Shown here: positions 5,445 to 11,212 of the stretch, piece by piece
Layout of the letters: each line of letters opens with the position of its first letter
How positions within the stretch are numbered: the first letter of the stretch is position 1
Assembly (NCBI GenBank): GCA_023247875.1
Contig: JAHFFQ010000028.1
Coordinates: forward strand, 1-12,129
Direction of reading: 5' to 3'
Source: Candidatus Omnitrophota bacterium
Lineage (GTDB): Bacteria; Omnitrophota; Gorgyraeia; Gygaellales; Profunditerraquicolaceae
DNA length: 12,129 bases
The notes under the pieces: model-generated
The model's input: only the letters and a program-made list of their open reading frames with translations
What the model was told of the DNA's origin: nothing
The model's database searches: none
Position numbers and translations under genes: made by a program

Positions 5445-6529
5445 TGCCTTACAGTTTTGACCGCTTCCTTTATCAAGCTTAAGGGTATATTGCGCACGAT
5501 CTTAGGCCGGCCTATGCCGCGGAGCAAAACCAGTTTATTTTCTTTACCGATAAACTTTTTATCGCGGTAGTGCGCCCTTATGATCTTTTCAATTGGCACT
5601 CCCTTTAGCTTCACGGGCAGGCCGTAAAGCCGCAACAAATCGCTGACGCGTAAAACCGTCCCCAAATCAACCAACCCAAGGCGCCTGCTCAAATCCGCGG
5701 CAGCAACCATCCCTAATCCTACCGCCTGTCCGTGGTTATAAGCTTTATACCCGCCGGCAGCCTCAACAGCATGGCCTATAGTATGGCCAAAATTAAGCAG
5801 GGTCCTTAAACCTGAAAGCTCCTTTTCATCCCTGCTCACTATACCGGCCTTGATGGCGCTGCAGGTAGCGACTATTTTCTCCAGAACAGCAGGTTCTTTT
5901 CTAAGCACATCCTTATATTTATTCTCCAGGAGAGTAAATAGCCTCCGGTCTTTTATAACCGCGTATTTGATCACCTCAGCCATTCCGGAAGCAAGCTGCT
6001 TTTTATCCAGGCTTTTCAGGAAATTGACCTCGCTGAAAACAAGCCTGGGCTGATAAAACGCGCCGACTAAGTTCTTGCCCAGGTCAAGGTCCACCGCGGT
6101 CTTACCGCCGATGCTGGAATCCACCTGCGCAAGGAGGGTCGTGGGGATCTGCACGTAGCTGACTCCCCGCTTATAAAGGCTGGCAACAAATCCCGCCAAG
6201 TCTCCTATGACCCCGCCGCCAAAAGCAATAATAAAAACCTTCCTTGATTTATCCCACCCGGCCAGTTCTTTGAGCACCAGGCCTGCTGCCTCCAGGGATT
6301 TGCTTTTTTCGCTGTCAGGGACTATTTTAAAATGAGAATTAAATCCGTTCTTACGCAGCTCCTGGCGGAGTTTTTCTCCATATTTATTCTTAAGCCACAG
6401 GTTGGTGATGATATAAGCATCGGTGCCAACCCTCAACTTCAACAACTCCTGCCCCAGCCTGTTCAATATACCCCTGCCGATGATTATATCGTATGAGCGC
6501 GGGCCTAAATTAACTTTTATCCCATGCAT
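5441..6529 (-). CDS. aroB: 3-dehydroquinate synthase
   Basis: Second enzyme of the shikimate pathway: it converts DAHP to 3-dehydroquinate in the cytosol using NAD and a divalent metal. The length of 362 residues is typical. Visible motifs are PDSEKSKSL (71-79), the NAD loop FGGGVIGDLAGFVASLYKRG (103-122), PTTLLAQVDSSIGGKTAVD (129-147) and KNLVGAFYQP (152-161). The metal ligands are Glu185 in GMAEVIKYA, His249 in LNFGHTIGHAVE and His266 in NHGQAVGLGM. No key residue is missing. ATG at 6529 directly follows the TAA of the SH3 gene with no spacer. No other shikimate gene is present in the window, so it is separated from its pathway. Its stop overlaps the -35 box of the PilZ promoter. Confidence 0.97.
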   Translation of the reverse strand: MHGIKVNLGPRSYDIIIGRGILNRLGQELLKLRVGTDAYIITNLWLKNKYGEKLRQELRKNGFNSHFKIVPDSEKSKSLEAAGLVLKELAGWDKSRKVFIIAFGGGVIGDLAGFVASLYKRGVSYVQIPTTLLAQVDSSIGGKTAVDLDLGKNLVGAFYQPRLVFSEVNFLKSLDKKQLASGMAEVIKYAVIKDRRLFTLLENKYKDVLRKEPAVLEKIVATCSAIKAGIVSRDEKELSGLRTLLNFGHTIGHAVEAAGGYKAYNHGQAVGLGMVAAADLSRRLGLVDLGTVLRVSDLLRLYGLPVKLKGVPIEKIIRAHYRDKKFIGKENKLVLLRGIGRPKIVRNIPLSLIKEAVKTVRH

Positions 6530-7336
6530 TTAATTTAATGCCTCGATTACAGCGACCTGGATAATAGGATGTTTGCTGTCAAGCGGAGTGATCAATTTGC
6601 CGGTAACCTTGACCCTGTGGTAATTAAGGCTGTCTAAACCCTTACGGTTGCTTTTTAAGAAATATATTTTATTTTCCGCGGTGATCAACTTATGGGTAGC
6701 CTGGCGCCAAAGAACCACCCCATACGGGCTGACCGTGCCTTCGACAACAACCGGCTGCAAGGCCGTGGTTTGGCTTCCGATAGCCAAAGCCGGCGCAGGT
6801 TGAATAACCGCAATTTCTCCATTATCCTTATCCACAAATTTTTTGTGCACCCAGCCAAAACTCTGATGCACCGGCTCGATCTTATACCAGGCGCCTTTAT
6901 CCGCAAGGATACTTACAACAGAAAGCTTATCCGCTTTTCCCAGTATCCAGGAGTCCTCGCCGGGGCCAAGCCGGATATTCACCTTTTCACCGATGACCTT
7001 TGCATTCAGGCATTTTACCGGTTCAGAGGGAGAAGCAGTCCGGTCAATACATTCAACCAGGTTTTTCTTTATATAAGAGGGGGCTGTTTTTGGCAGGCGG
7101 ATCTTATACCAGTCATAAGCTTCCCGGACAACTTCTACAGACTGGCCCTTGGCCAGGGTACAGACGACGGGAGCGCCGGTAGTAGCGTCAACCCGGACAT
7201 TTATATTGTTGGCGTTGACCTTGCCGGTAAAAACGTGGCTTTGGCTATCGGAAGCCAAACCAAGGCCTTGCGGCCTGCAAACTAACAATTCCGCGAGAAT
7301 TATTGCGGCTATTATGTGTTTTAGGCTTAGCTGCAT
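6530..7336 (-). CDS. Secreted protein with two bacterial SH3 domains and an OB-like C-terminus
   Basis: 268 residues. The N-terminus (2-20) is a signal peptide core. Cleavage is plausible after GLA (residues 26-28), or a Cys20 in LLVC could be considered, though this is a poor lipobox. SH3b domain one is about 36-97 (TGKVNANNINVRVDATTGAPV, then DWYKIRLP) and SH3b domain two about 111-170 (NAKVIGEKVNIRLGPGEDS, then GAWYKIEPV, GWVHKKFV). After a linker, residues 196-268 (VVVEGTVSPYG to VAVIEAL) look like a small beta-barrel. SH3b domains usually bind peptidoglycan or envelope peptides, so an envelope role beside the SPOR gene is likely but inferred. Two inverted copies of a 35-bp palindromic repeat encode residues about 22-34 and 182-194. 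ATG at 7336 is 6 nt after the previous stop. Confidence 0.82.
   Translation of the reverse strand: MQLSLKHIIAAIILAELLVCRPQGLGLASDSQSHVFTGKVNANNINVRVDATTGAPVVCTLAKGQSVEVVREAYDWYKIRLPKTAPSYIKKNLVECIDRTASPSEPVKCLNAKVIGEKVNIRLGPGEDSWILGKADKLSVVSILADKGAWYKIEPVHQSFGWVHKKFVDKDNGEIAVIQPAPALAIGSQTTALQPVVVEGTVSPYGVVLWRQATHKLITAENKIYFLKSNRKGLDSLNYHRVKVTGKLITPLDSKHPIIQVAVIEALN
6757..6791. repeat. Palindromic repeat copy B, inside the SH3 gene
   Basis: A 35-bp sequence beginning GCAAGGCC and ending CCAAAGCC on the plus strand. Its core TTTGGCT-TCCGAT-AGCCAAA is a 7-bp perfect palindrome with a 6-nt loop. It matches copy A (7237-7271), inverted, at 34 of 35 positions. In the gene it encodes the linker PALAIGSQTTAL (about residues 182-193) between SH3 domain two and the C-terminal barrel, without breaking the frame. 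Confidence 0.85.
7237..7271. repeat. Palindromic repeat copy A, inside the SH3 gene
   Basis: Inverted partner of copy B: its minus strand reads like the plus strand of 6757-6791, with one mismatch (GGCCT for GGCCG) in 35 bp. It encodes QGLGLASDSQS (about residues 23-33), directly after the signal-peptide core, and may include the signal peptidase site. The two copies are read in opposite orientation, so they give different peptides. Confidence 0.85.
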
Positions 7337-7342
7337 GTATAG

Positions 7343-7627
7343 CTACTTCTTATCCTGGGCCTTAGGAGCGGCTTTGGCTGTTTCTTTTGCCCCGGGTGCT
7401 GCAGCAGGCGCGGCTGCTCCTTCCGCGGGTGTGGCGCTTTCAGCCTTCTCAGCCTTCTCCTTCTTGATCTTTATTCTCAGGGTTTTTATTTTAGGAAGGT
7501 TGTAAACCGGATCCCCTGCCTTCCACTTGCCCTTTTCCTGCATCTGCCTGATGCGTTCGGTGCGTTTTAATACCGAACGGGTCTTTTTGTCCTTTTCCGA
7601 AACGGTTAATGACGGATGTATTGACAT
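7343..7627 (-). CDS. Small basic protein of the Chlamydiae/Verrucomicrobia type, with Ala/Lys-rich tail
   Basis: 94 residues. The N-terminal 60 match a small basic protein family described in Chlamydiae, Verrucomicrobia and relatives: MSIHPSLTVSEKDKKTRSVL, then KRTERIRQMQEKGKWKAGD, then PVYNLPKIKTLRIKIKKEK. That family has been suggested to be ribosome-associated; this is unproven. The last 35 residues are a low-complexity tail of A, K, P, E and G. The frame is open further upstream to 7723, but an AAGGAGG placed 8 nt before the ATG at 7627 and the conserved MS.H.SL start fix this start. The ribosome site lies inside the last codons of the SPOR gene, with a 2-nt gap between genes. It is the best phylogenetic marker in the window. 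Confidence 0.85.
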   Translation of the reverse strand: MSIHPSLTVSEKDKKTRSVLKRTERIRQMQEKGKWKAGDPVYNLPKIKTLRIKIKKEKAEKAESATPAEGAAAPAAAPGAKETAKAAPKAQDKK

Positions 7628-7629
7628 CT

Positions 7630-8073
7630 TTATAACCTCCTTATGCGGCAACCGGCGTAGGCCTTCTGTAGCTGGTTCAACAAAGGCTGCGCGCTCTTTT
7701 GATTGGGAAACCTGCCTACGCACAAAATAACATAATCCCCTTTAGCAAAAGCCAAAGGGCTGAATCCTTTCTTTGCTAATATCAGCGCTTCGCGGCCGGC
7801 CAGTTCTCTGCTCCTGAAGGCGGCAACCTGGACAGTATATCCGGATAGGCTGCTTGAGCCCTCCGGGGAAAAAGCCAGCCGCTTGCCCTTTTCCACTCCC
7901 AGGGAAAAAGAAACAATGCTTATCAGAACCAGAAGCATGATCAGAAGCATGGTTTTCTCATAACCGCGGATGCGCGTAAAAAAAGAGCTTCTGGCGATAT
8001 GCCCCTTAAACTGTCCGCTCTCCGGCGACTGGCTGAAAAGCTCCCCCTGTGAATAATCCTGTTTTTCGGCCAT
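7630..8073 (-). CDS. Membrane-anchored SPOR domain protein
   Basis: 147 residues: a hydrophilic cytosolic N-terminus (1-40, ending FFTRIRGYEK), one transmembrane helix (41-60, TMLLIMLLVLISIVSFSLGV), a short linker, and a C-terminal SPOR domain (79-147; YTVQVAAFRSRELAGREAL, GDYVILCVGRFPNQKSAQPL). SPOR domains bind glycan strands lacking stem peptides at division septa. A single-pass inner-membrane protein of this layout, like FtsN or DedD, is therefore probably linked to septal peptidoglycan; this is inferred. Its ATG at 8073 is 6 nt after the HD-GYP stop. Its last codons, ATA AGG AGG TTA TAA, double as the ribosome site of the next gene. Confidence 0.88.
   Translation of the reverse strand: MAEKQDYSQGELFSQSPESGQFKGHIARSSFFTRIRGYEKTMLLIMLLVLISIVSFSLGVEKGKRLAFSPEGSSSLSGYTVQVAAFRSRELAGREALILAKKGFSPLAFAKGDYVILCVGRFPNQKSAQPLLNQLQKAYAGCRIRRL
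7636..7642 (-). promoter_or_regulatory. Ribosome binding site of the small basic protein gene
   Basis: AAGGAGG on the minus strand, 8 nt before the ATG at 7627 and embedded in the 3' end of the SPOR gene. It decides the start against an in-frame extension reaching back to 7723, and suggests high translation. Confidence 0.85.
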
Positions 8074-8079
8074 GCGATA

Positions 8080-9153
8080 TTATGCTTTTACGCTGTCCTG
8101 TTGCAAATAGATCCTTTTATTGAACCTCTTGATCACTTTTAAGAAAGACTCAACCACTTTGGGATCGAATTGCGTGCCAATTTTTTTCTTTATCTCTTTG
8201 ATCGCCGAGGCGATGTCCATCCTCTCGCGGTATGGACGGCCGTAAACCATCGCCTCAAAGGCATCTGCCACGGCCATAATCCGCGCCCCCAGCGGGATCT
8301 GGCCTTTCTTAAGGTGAGAAGGATAACCGGTGCCGTTATATTTTTCATGGTGGTGCATGATGATAGGGATGACCGGACGCAATATCTGCAAAGGCCTCAG
8401 GATCTGCGCCCCCTTAACCGGGTGCTTCTTGATAATGTCATATTCTTCGGGAGTAAGCTTGGCGGTCTTGGTCAAAATCTCCGCCGGTATATCCACCTTC
8501 CCGGTATCATGCAGGAGGCTGGCGAATTTAAGGGTTTCGATCTGTTTCTCATCCAGGTGCATTTCACTGCCCAGGGCGCAGACCAGCTTGCTGAAATACG
8601 GGGAATGCGTGTACTCCTGCGGCACGCGGGTATCCAAAAGCGTGACCAGGGATTTGATGCTTCCGAAAACTATCCTTTGTTGATCATCATAAAGCTGCAG
8701 GTTCTTTATCCCGATGACCGCCTGCTCCGCCATAGTCATCAGCATTTCCTGGTCGAATATGTCAAATCCCGGATTTTGCCGCGCGCGTTTTATAATGATG
8801 AAACCCAATACATCTTCGCAAATAAGCGGGATACCCAGGAGGTTGCCTTTTCTTATGGATGAAGATGTCCTTAAAATCCTCTTCTCGACCCTGCCGGTGA
8901 TCTTTGCTTTCTTGTCAAGCACCAGCCTTTTCTTCTCATTGACCAGGCATTTGATGATCGAATACTTCCTGCTTGAATCCAAGAGGACGATCAGGCAATA
9001 TTGGGCATTGAAAAACTGGCAAAAGAGCCGGCTCATGCGGCTGATCAATTCCTTGAGCCCATAAGTAGAATTGACCAGGCGATAAATGCTGTGCACCGCG
9101 GAGATCAGGGACCTATACTTTTTCGTAGGGGTTGAATAGTTTTTTGTATTCAT
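8080..9153 (-). CDS. GAF / HD-GYP domain protein, probable cyclic-di-GMP phosphodiesterase
   Basis: 357 residues. Residues about 28-155 form a GAF-like sensor domain (FFNAQYCLIVLLDSS, then LGIPLICEDVLGFIIIKRA, ending in the helix MLMTMAEQAVIGIKNLQLYDDQ). Residues 165-340 form an HD-GYP domain. Its metal and substrate residues are present: His183, LLHDTGKVDIP with His215-Asp216, HPVKGAQIL with His244, HHHEKYNGTGYP (267-278) and ADAFEAM with Asp297. The family hydrolyses cyclic di-GMP to GMP or pGpG. There is no signal peptide or membrane helix, so it is cytosolic, with an unknown ligand for GAF. Its 5' end overlaps the dGTPase gene by 41 nt; the next Met is residue 40, inside the GAF region, so the ATG at 9153 is kept. 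Confidence 0.92.
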   Translation of the reverse strand: MNTKNYSTPTKKYRSLISAVHSIYRLVNSTYGLKELISRMSRLFCQFFNAQYCLIVLLDSSRKYSIIKCLVNEKKRLVLDKKAKITGRVEKRILRTSSSIRKGNLLGIPLICEDVLGFIIIKRARQNPGFDIFDQEMLMTMAEQAVIGIKNLQLYDDQQRIVFGSIKSLVTLLDTRVPQEYTHSPYFSKLVCALGSEMHLDEKQIETLKFASLLHDTGKVDIPAEILTKTAKLTPEEYDIIKKHPVKGAQILRPLQILRPVIPIIMHHHEKYNGTGYPSHLKKGQIPLGARIMAVADAFEAMVYGRPYRERMDIASAIKEIKKKIGTQFDPKVVESFLKVIKRFNKRIYLQQDSVKA

Positions 9154-10264
9154 CTAACGCATACCGGTCGGTCATCCCGGCGATATAATCGCAAACTACG
9201 CGCCTTAAGCCATCCCTGGGGATCTTAAGCTGCACTTCAGAAGGCAGTTGAGCAGGAGCACGCAAATATTCGCGAAATAATTCCCGGATAAAACGCTTGG
9301 CCTTGATACTCATGCGCATAACCCGGTAATGGTGGTACAGGCGCTGCATTAGAAACTGGCGCAGCGGTTTTCTCAAAGCCCTTACATCCTTGCTGAAATC
9401 CACTATCCTGCCATGGGTCTTCGCCAGGTCAGCGTATTTTTTTATCCTAAAACGCGCGATATTTTTCCGGGTCTCCTGGATCAGGTCGCTTACCTGAAGG
9501 TCGATCAGGGAGCGGATGATCAGGTATTTCCTCAAGGCAGGATCAATTTTAGCATATTTCTGGTCAATTTTGCGATTTATTTTTTCCCAGATCTCAAAAC
9601 TCTCCAGGTCCTTTTCCTTGATCAACCCCGATGTCAGGCCATCATCAAGGTCATGGTTGTCATAAGCGATCTCGTCGGCAACGTCAACGGCCTGGGTTTC
9701 TAATGTTGGCGCCCTTTTGGGAAAAAATTCCTTGATCCTGCCTGCCACATCAAAAGATGATGAATGTTTGACTATCCCCTCCCTGACCTCCCAGCTTAGA
9801 TTCAGGCCGGGAAAATCCGGATAACGCTCCTCCAGGCAATCCACCACCCGTAAACCCTGAAGATTATGATTGAACCCGCCCCAAGAACGCATCAAGTCAT
9901 TAAGCGCCTCCTCCCCTGAATGGCCAAAAGGGGTATGGCCCAGGTCATGCGCCAGGGCGATCGCCTCGGTCAGGTCCATGTTCAAACGCAGGGTGCTGGC
10001 TACGGTGCGGGCTATCTGGGAAACCTCAATACTGTGGGTCAGGCGGGTACGGTAGTAATCCCCCTCGTGGTTTACAAAAACCTGGGTTTTATATTCCAGC
10101 CTCCTAAAGGCGGCTGAATGGATGATGCGGTCACGGTCACGCTGATAGCAGGAACGGTAGGGATGTTCATCTTCTTTATATACGCGGCCCCGTGAATTAT
10201 AGCTCTTCATGGCGTAGGGAGCCAGAAACATATCCTCAAACTCTTTGACTTTATTTATCGGCAT
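9113..10264 (-). CDS. dgt: dGTPase-like deoxynucleoside triphosphate triphosphohydrolase
   Basis: 383 residues, the length of the short (type 2) dGTPase-like family. It removes tripolyphosphate from dNTPs, affecting nucleotide pools. Motifs: YQRDRDRIIHSAAFRRLEYK (40-59), TRLTHSIEVSQIA with His77, ALAHDLGHTPFGHSGEEAL with His106-Asp107 (103-121), FNHNLQGLRVVD (131-142), VKHSS (165-169) and DVADEIAYDNHDLDDG with Asp197 (194-209). The HD metal residues are all present. The C-terminus has the usual DRYALDEYKKLF. It overlaps the HIT gene by 14 nt in another frame, with no Shine-Dalgarno sequence, so translation is likely coupled. Actual nucleotide preference cannot be read from sequence. Confidence 0.93.
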   Translation of the reverse strand: MPINKVKEFEDMFLAPYAMKSYNSRGRVYKEDEHPYRSCYQRDRDRIIHSAAFRRLEYKTQVFVNHEGDYYRTRLTHSIEVSQIARTVASTLRLNMDLTEAIALAHDLGHTPFGHSGEEALNDLMRSWGGFNHNLQGLRVVDCLEERYPDFPGLNLSWEVREGIVKHSSSFDVAGRIKEFFPKRAPTLETQAVDVADEIAYDNHDLDDGLTSGLIKEKDLESFEIWEKINRKIDQKYAKIDPALRKYLIIRSLIDLQVSDLIQETRKNIARFRIKKYADLAKTHGRIVDFSKDVRALRKPLRQFLMQRLYHHYRVMRMSIKAKRFIRELFREYLRAPAQLPSEVQLKIPRDGLRRVVCDYIAGMTDRYALDEYKKLFNPYEKV

Positions 10265-10724
10265 TTTTTAAACGTTTGGCCAATTGCGCCAGGGATTGCG
10301 AGATGATCTTGGTATCCGAGAGCACCGGCATAAAATTATTATCCCCTGACCAGCGGGGAACGATATGCAGATGCAGATGCCCGGTTATTCCTGCCCCCGC
10401 GAAATGTTCAAGATTAAGCCCAATATTATATCCCTGCGGCTTGAGCGTCTTATGCAGTAATTTCTTTGCCCGGTCCAAGCATTTGAAGAGGTCCAGCATC
10501 TCATCATCTTTAAGCTGGGATATATCCCGGATATGCCTTAGCGGAGAAATAAGGAGATGGCCGTTATTGTAAGGATAGATATTCAGCATGACAATGGAAA
10601 ATCCCGTCTTAAAAATAAGGTAATCCGCGGAGCCGGCCTTCTTTGCGCGGCAGAAGACACAACCCTTCTCCTTCTTCTTGCTGCGCACGTAATTGATCCG
10701 CCAGGGAGCCCAAAGCCTTTCCAT
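10251..10724 (-). CDS. HIT family hydrolase/phosphorylase (Ap4A-type)
   Basis: 157 residues. The N-terminus MERLWAPWRINYV is diagnostic of the bacterial HIT subgroup often annotated Ap4A phosphorylase-like. C22-VF-C25 is the usual zinc pair. YPYNNGHLLISPLRHI (50-65) precedes the histidine triad H116-L-H118-L-H120 in TGHLHLHIVPRW, where the central His forms the nucleotidyl intermediate. Substrates are probably dinucleoside polyphosphates or AMP conjugates. It sits between a metallophosphoesterase (2-nt gap) and a dGTPase (14-nt overlap), so it forms a nucleotide or phosphoester sanitation group. ATG at 10724 is supported by the conserved N-terminus. Confidence 0.94.
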   Translation of the reverse strand: MERLWAPWRINYVRSKKKEKGCVFCRAKKAGSADYLIFKTGFSIVMLNIYPYNNGHLLISPLRHIRDISQLKDDEMLDLFKCLDRAKKLLHKTLKPQGYNIGLNLEHFAGAGITGHLHLHIVPRWSGDNNFMPVLSDTKIISQSLAQLAKRLKNADK

Positions 10725-10726
10725 AT

Positions 10727-11212
10727 TCAGATTTTAATTATCCGGGCATTAATTCCATTATTTATTTCGATTATGCCGTAAGAGTTATGGGGAGCCGCTT
10801 CATCAGTGGCGCTCCCGGGGTTAAAAAAAAGTGTTCCTCCTATCGACTCATTCATGGGCTTATGCGAATGCCCGAAAATAATAACATCGCAGTTATCCTC
10901 CTTAAAAGCATTTTTAAGTATATCGATCAGGCTAGAAGGAGCCCCCCAGCCGTGCATGATCCCGATCTTAAGGCCTCCGATATTCAAGATCTGCTTTACC
11001 GGATACTTTTCCCTCACAGCGGCATCATCCATATTTCCGGAGACGCCGATTACCTTTGGGCATACCTTTTCCAGCTCCGCGATGACCCCTAAACCGACCA
11101 TATCCCCGGCGTGCACAATCATATCCACCGACCTGAAGGCATCGAGGATTGTGGAGGGAAGATAATCTGATTTTTCCGGAATATGGGTGTCAGAGATCAC
11201 CCCGATCTTCAC
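10727..11212 (-). CDS. YfcE/MJ0936-type metallophosphoesterase
   Basis: 161 residues from a GTG start at 11212, where the protein reads VKIGVISDTH, the standard start of the family. The frame is open 20 codons further, to a TTG- or ATG-like position near 11272, but that part is not conserved and lies inside the ATPase gene. Dimetal ligands: D8 and H10 (SDTH), D37 (HAGD), N60 (GNMD), H87 (MHG) and H115/H117 (GHSHKP). NPGS (131-134) is also typical. Family members hydrolyse phosphodiesters or phosphomonoesters; the substrate is unknown. It overlaps the upstream ATPase by 4 nt (GTGA), a standard coupled junction. Confidence 0.92.
   Translation of the reverse strand: MKIGVISDTHIPEKSDYLPSTILDAFRSVDMIVHAGDMVGLGVIAELEKVCPKVIGVSGNMDDAAVREKYPVKQILNIGGLKIGIMHGWGAPSSLIDILKNAFKEDNCDVIIFGHSHKPMNESIGGTLFFNPGSATDEAAPHNSYGIIEINNGINARIIKI

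Noticed and set aside
6692..7285. Plus-strand open frame of 197 codons opposite the SH3 gene
   Set aside because: It mirrors the SH3 coding sequence. Its repeated peptides (LASDSQS and LAIGSQT) only reflect the inverted DNA repeat.
7368..7390. Possible third copy of the palindromic repeat (GGCTTTGGCT near the end of the small basic protein gene)
   Set aside because: Only about 10 bp match and the palindrome is not kept; it is explained by the Ala/Lys-rich tail.
7343..7723. Longer start for the small basic protein, adding 32 residues
   Set aside because: The extension lies inside the SPOR gene, is unlike the family, and the strong ribosome site points to the ATG at 7627.
8170..8862. Long open frame on the plus strand opposite the HD-GYP gene (230 codons)
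   Set aside because: It is antisense to a gene with all HD-GYP motifs, has no ribosome site and encodes no recognisable domain.
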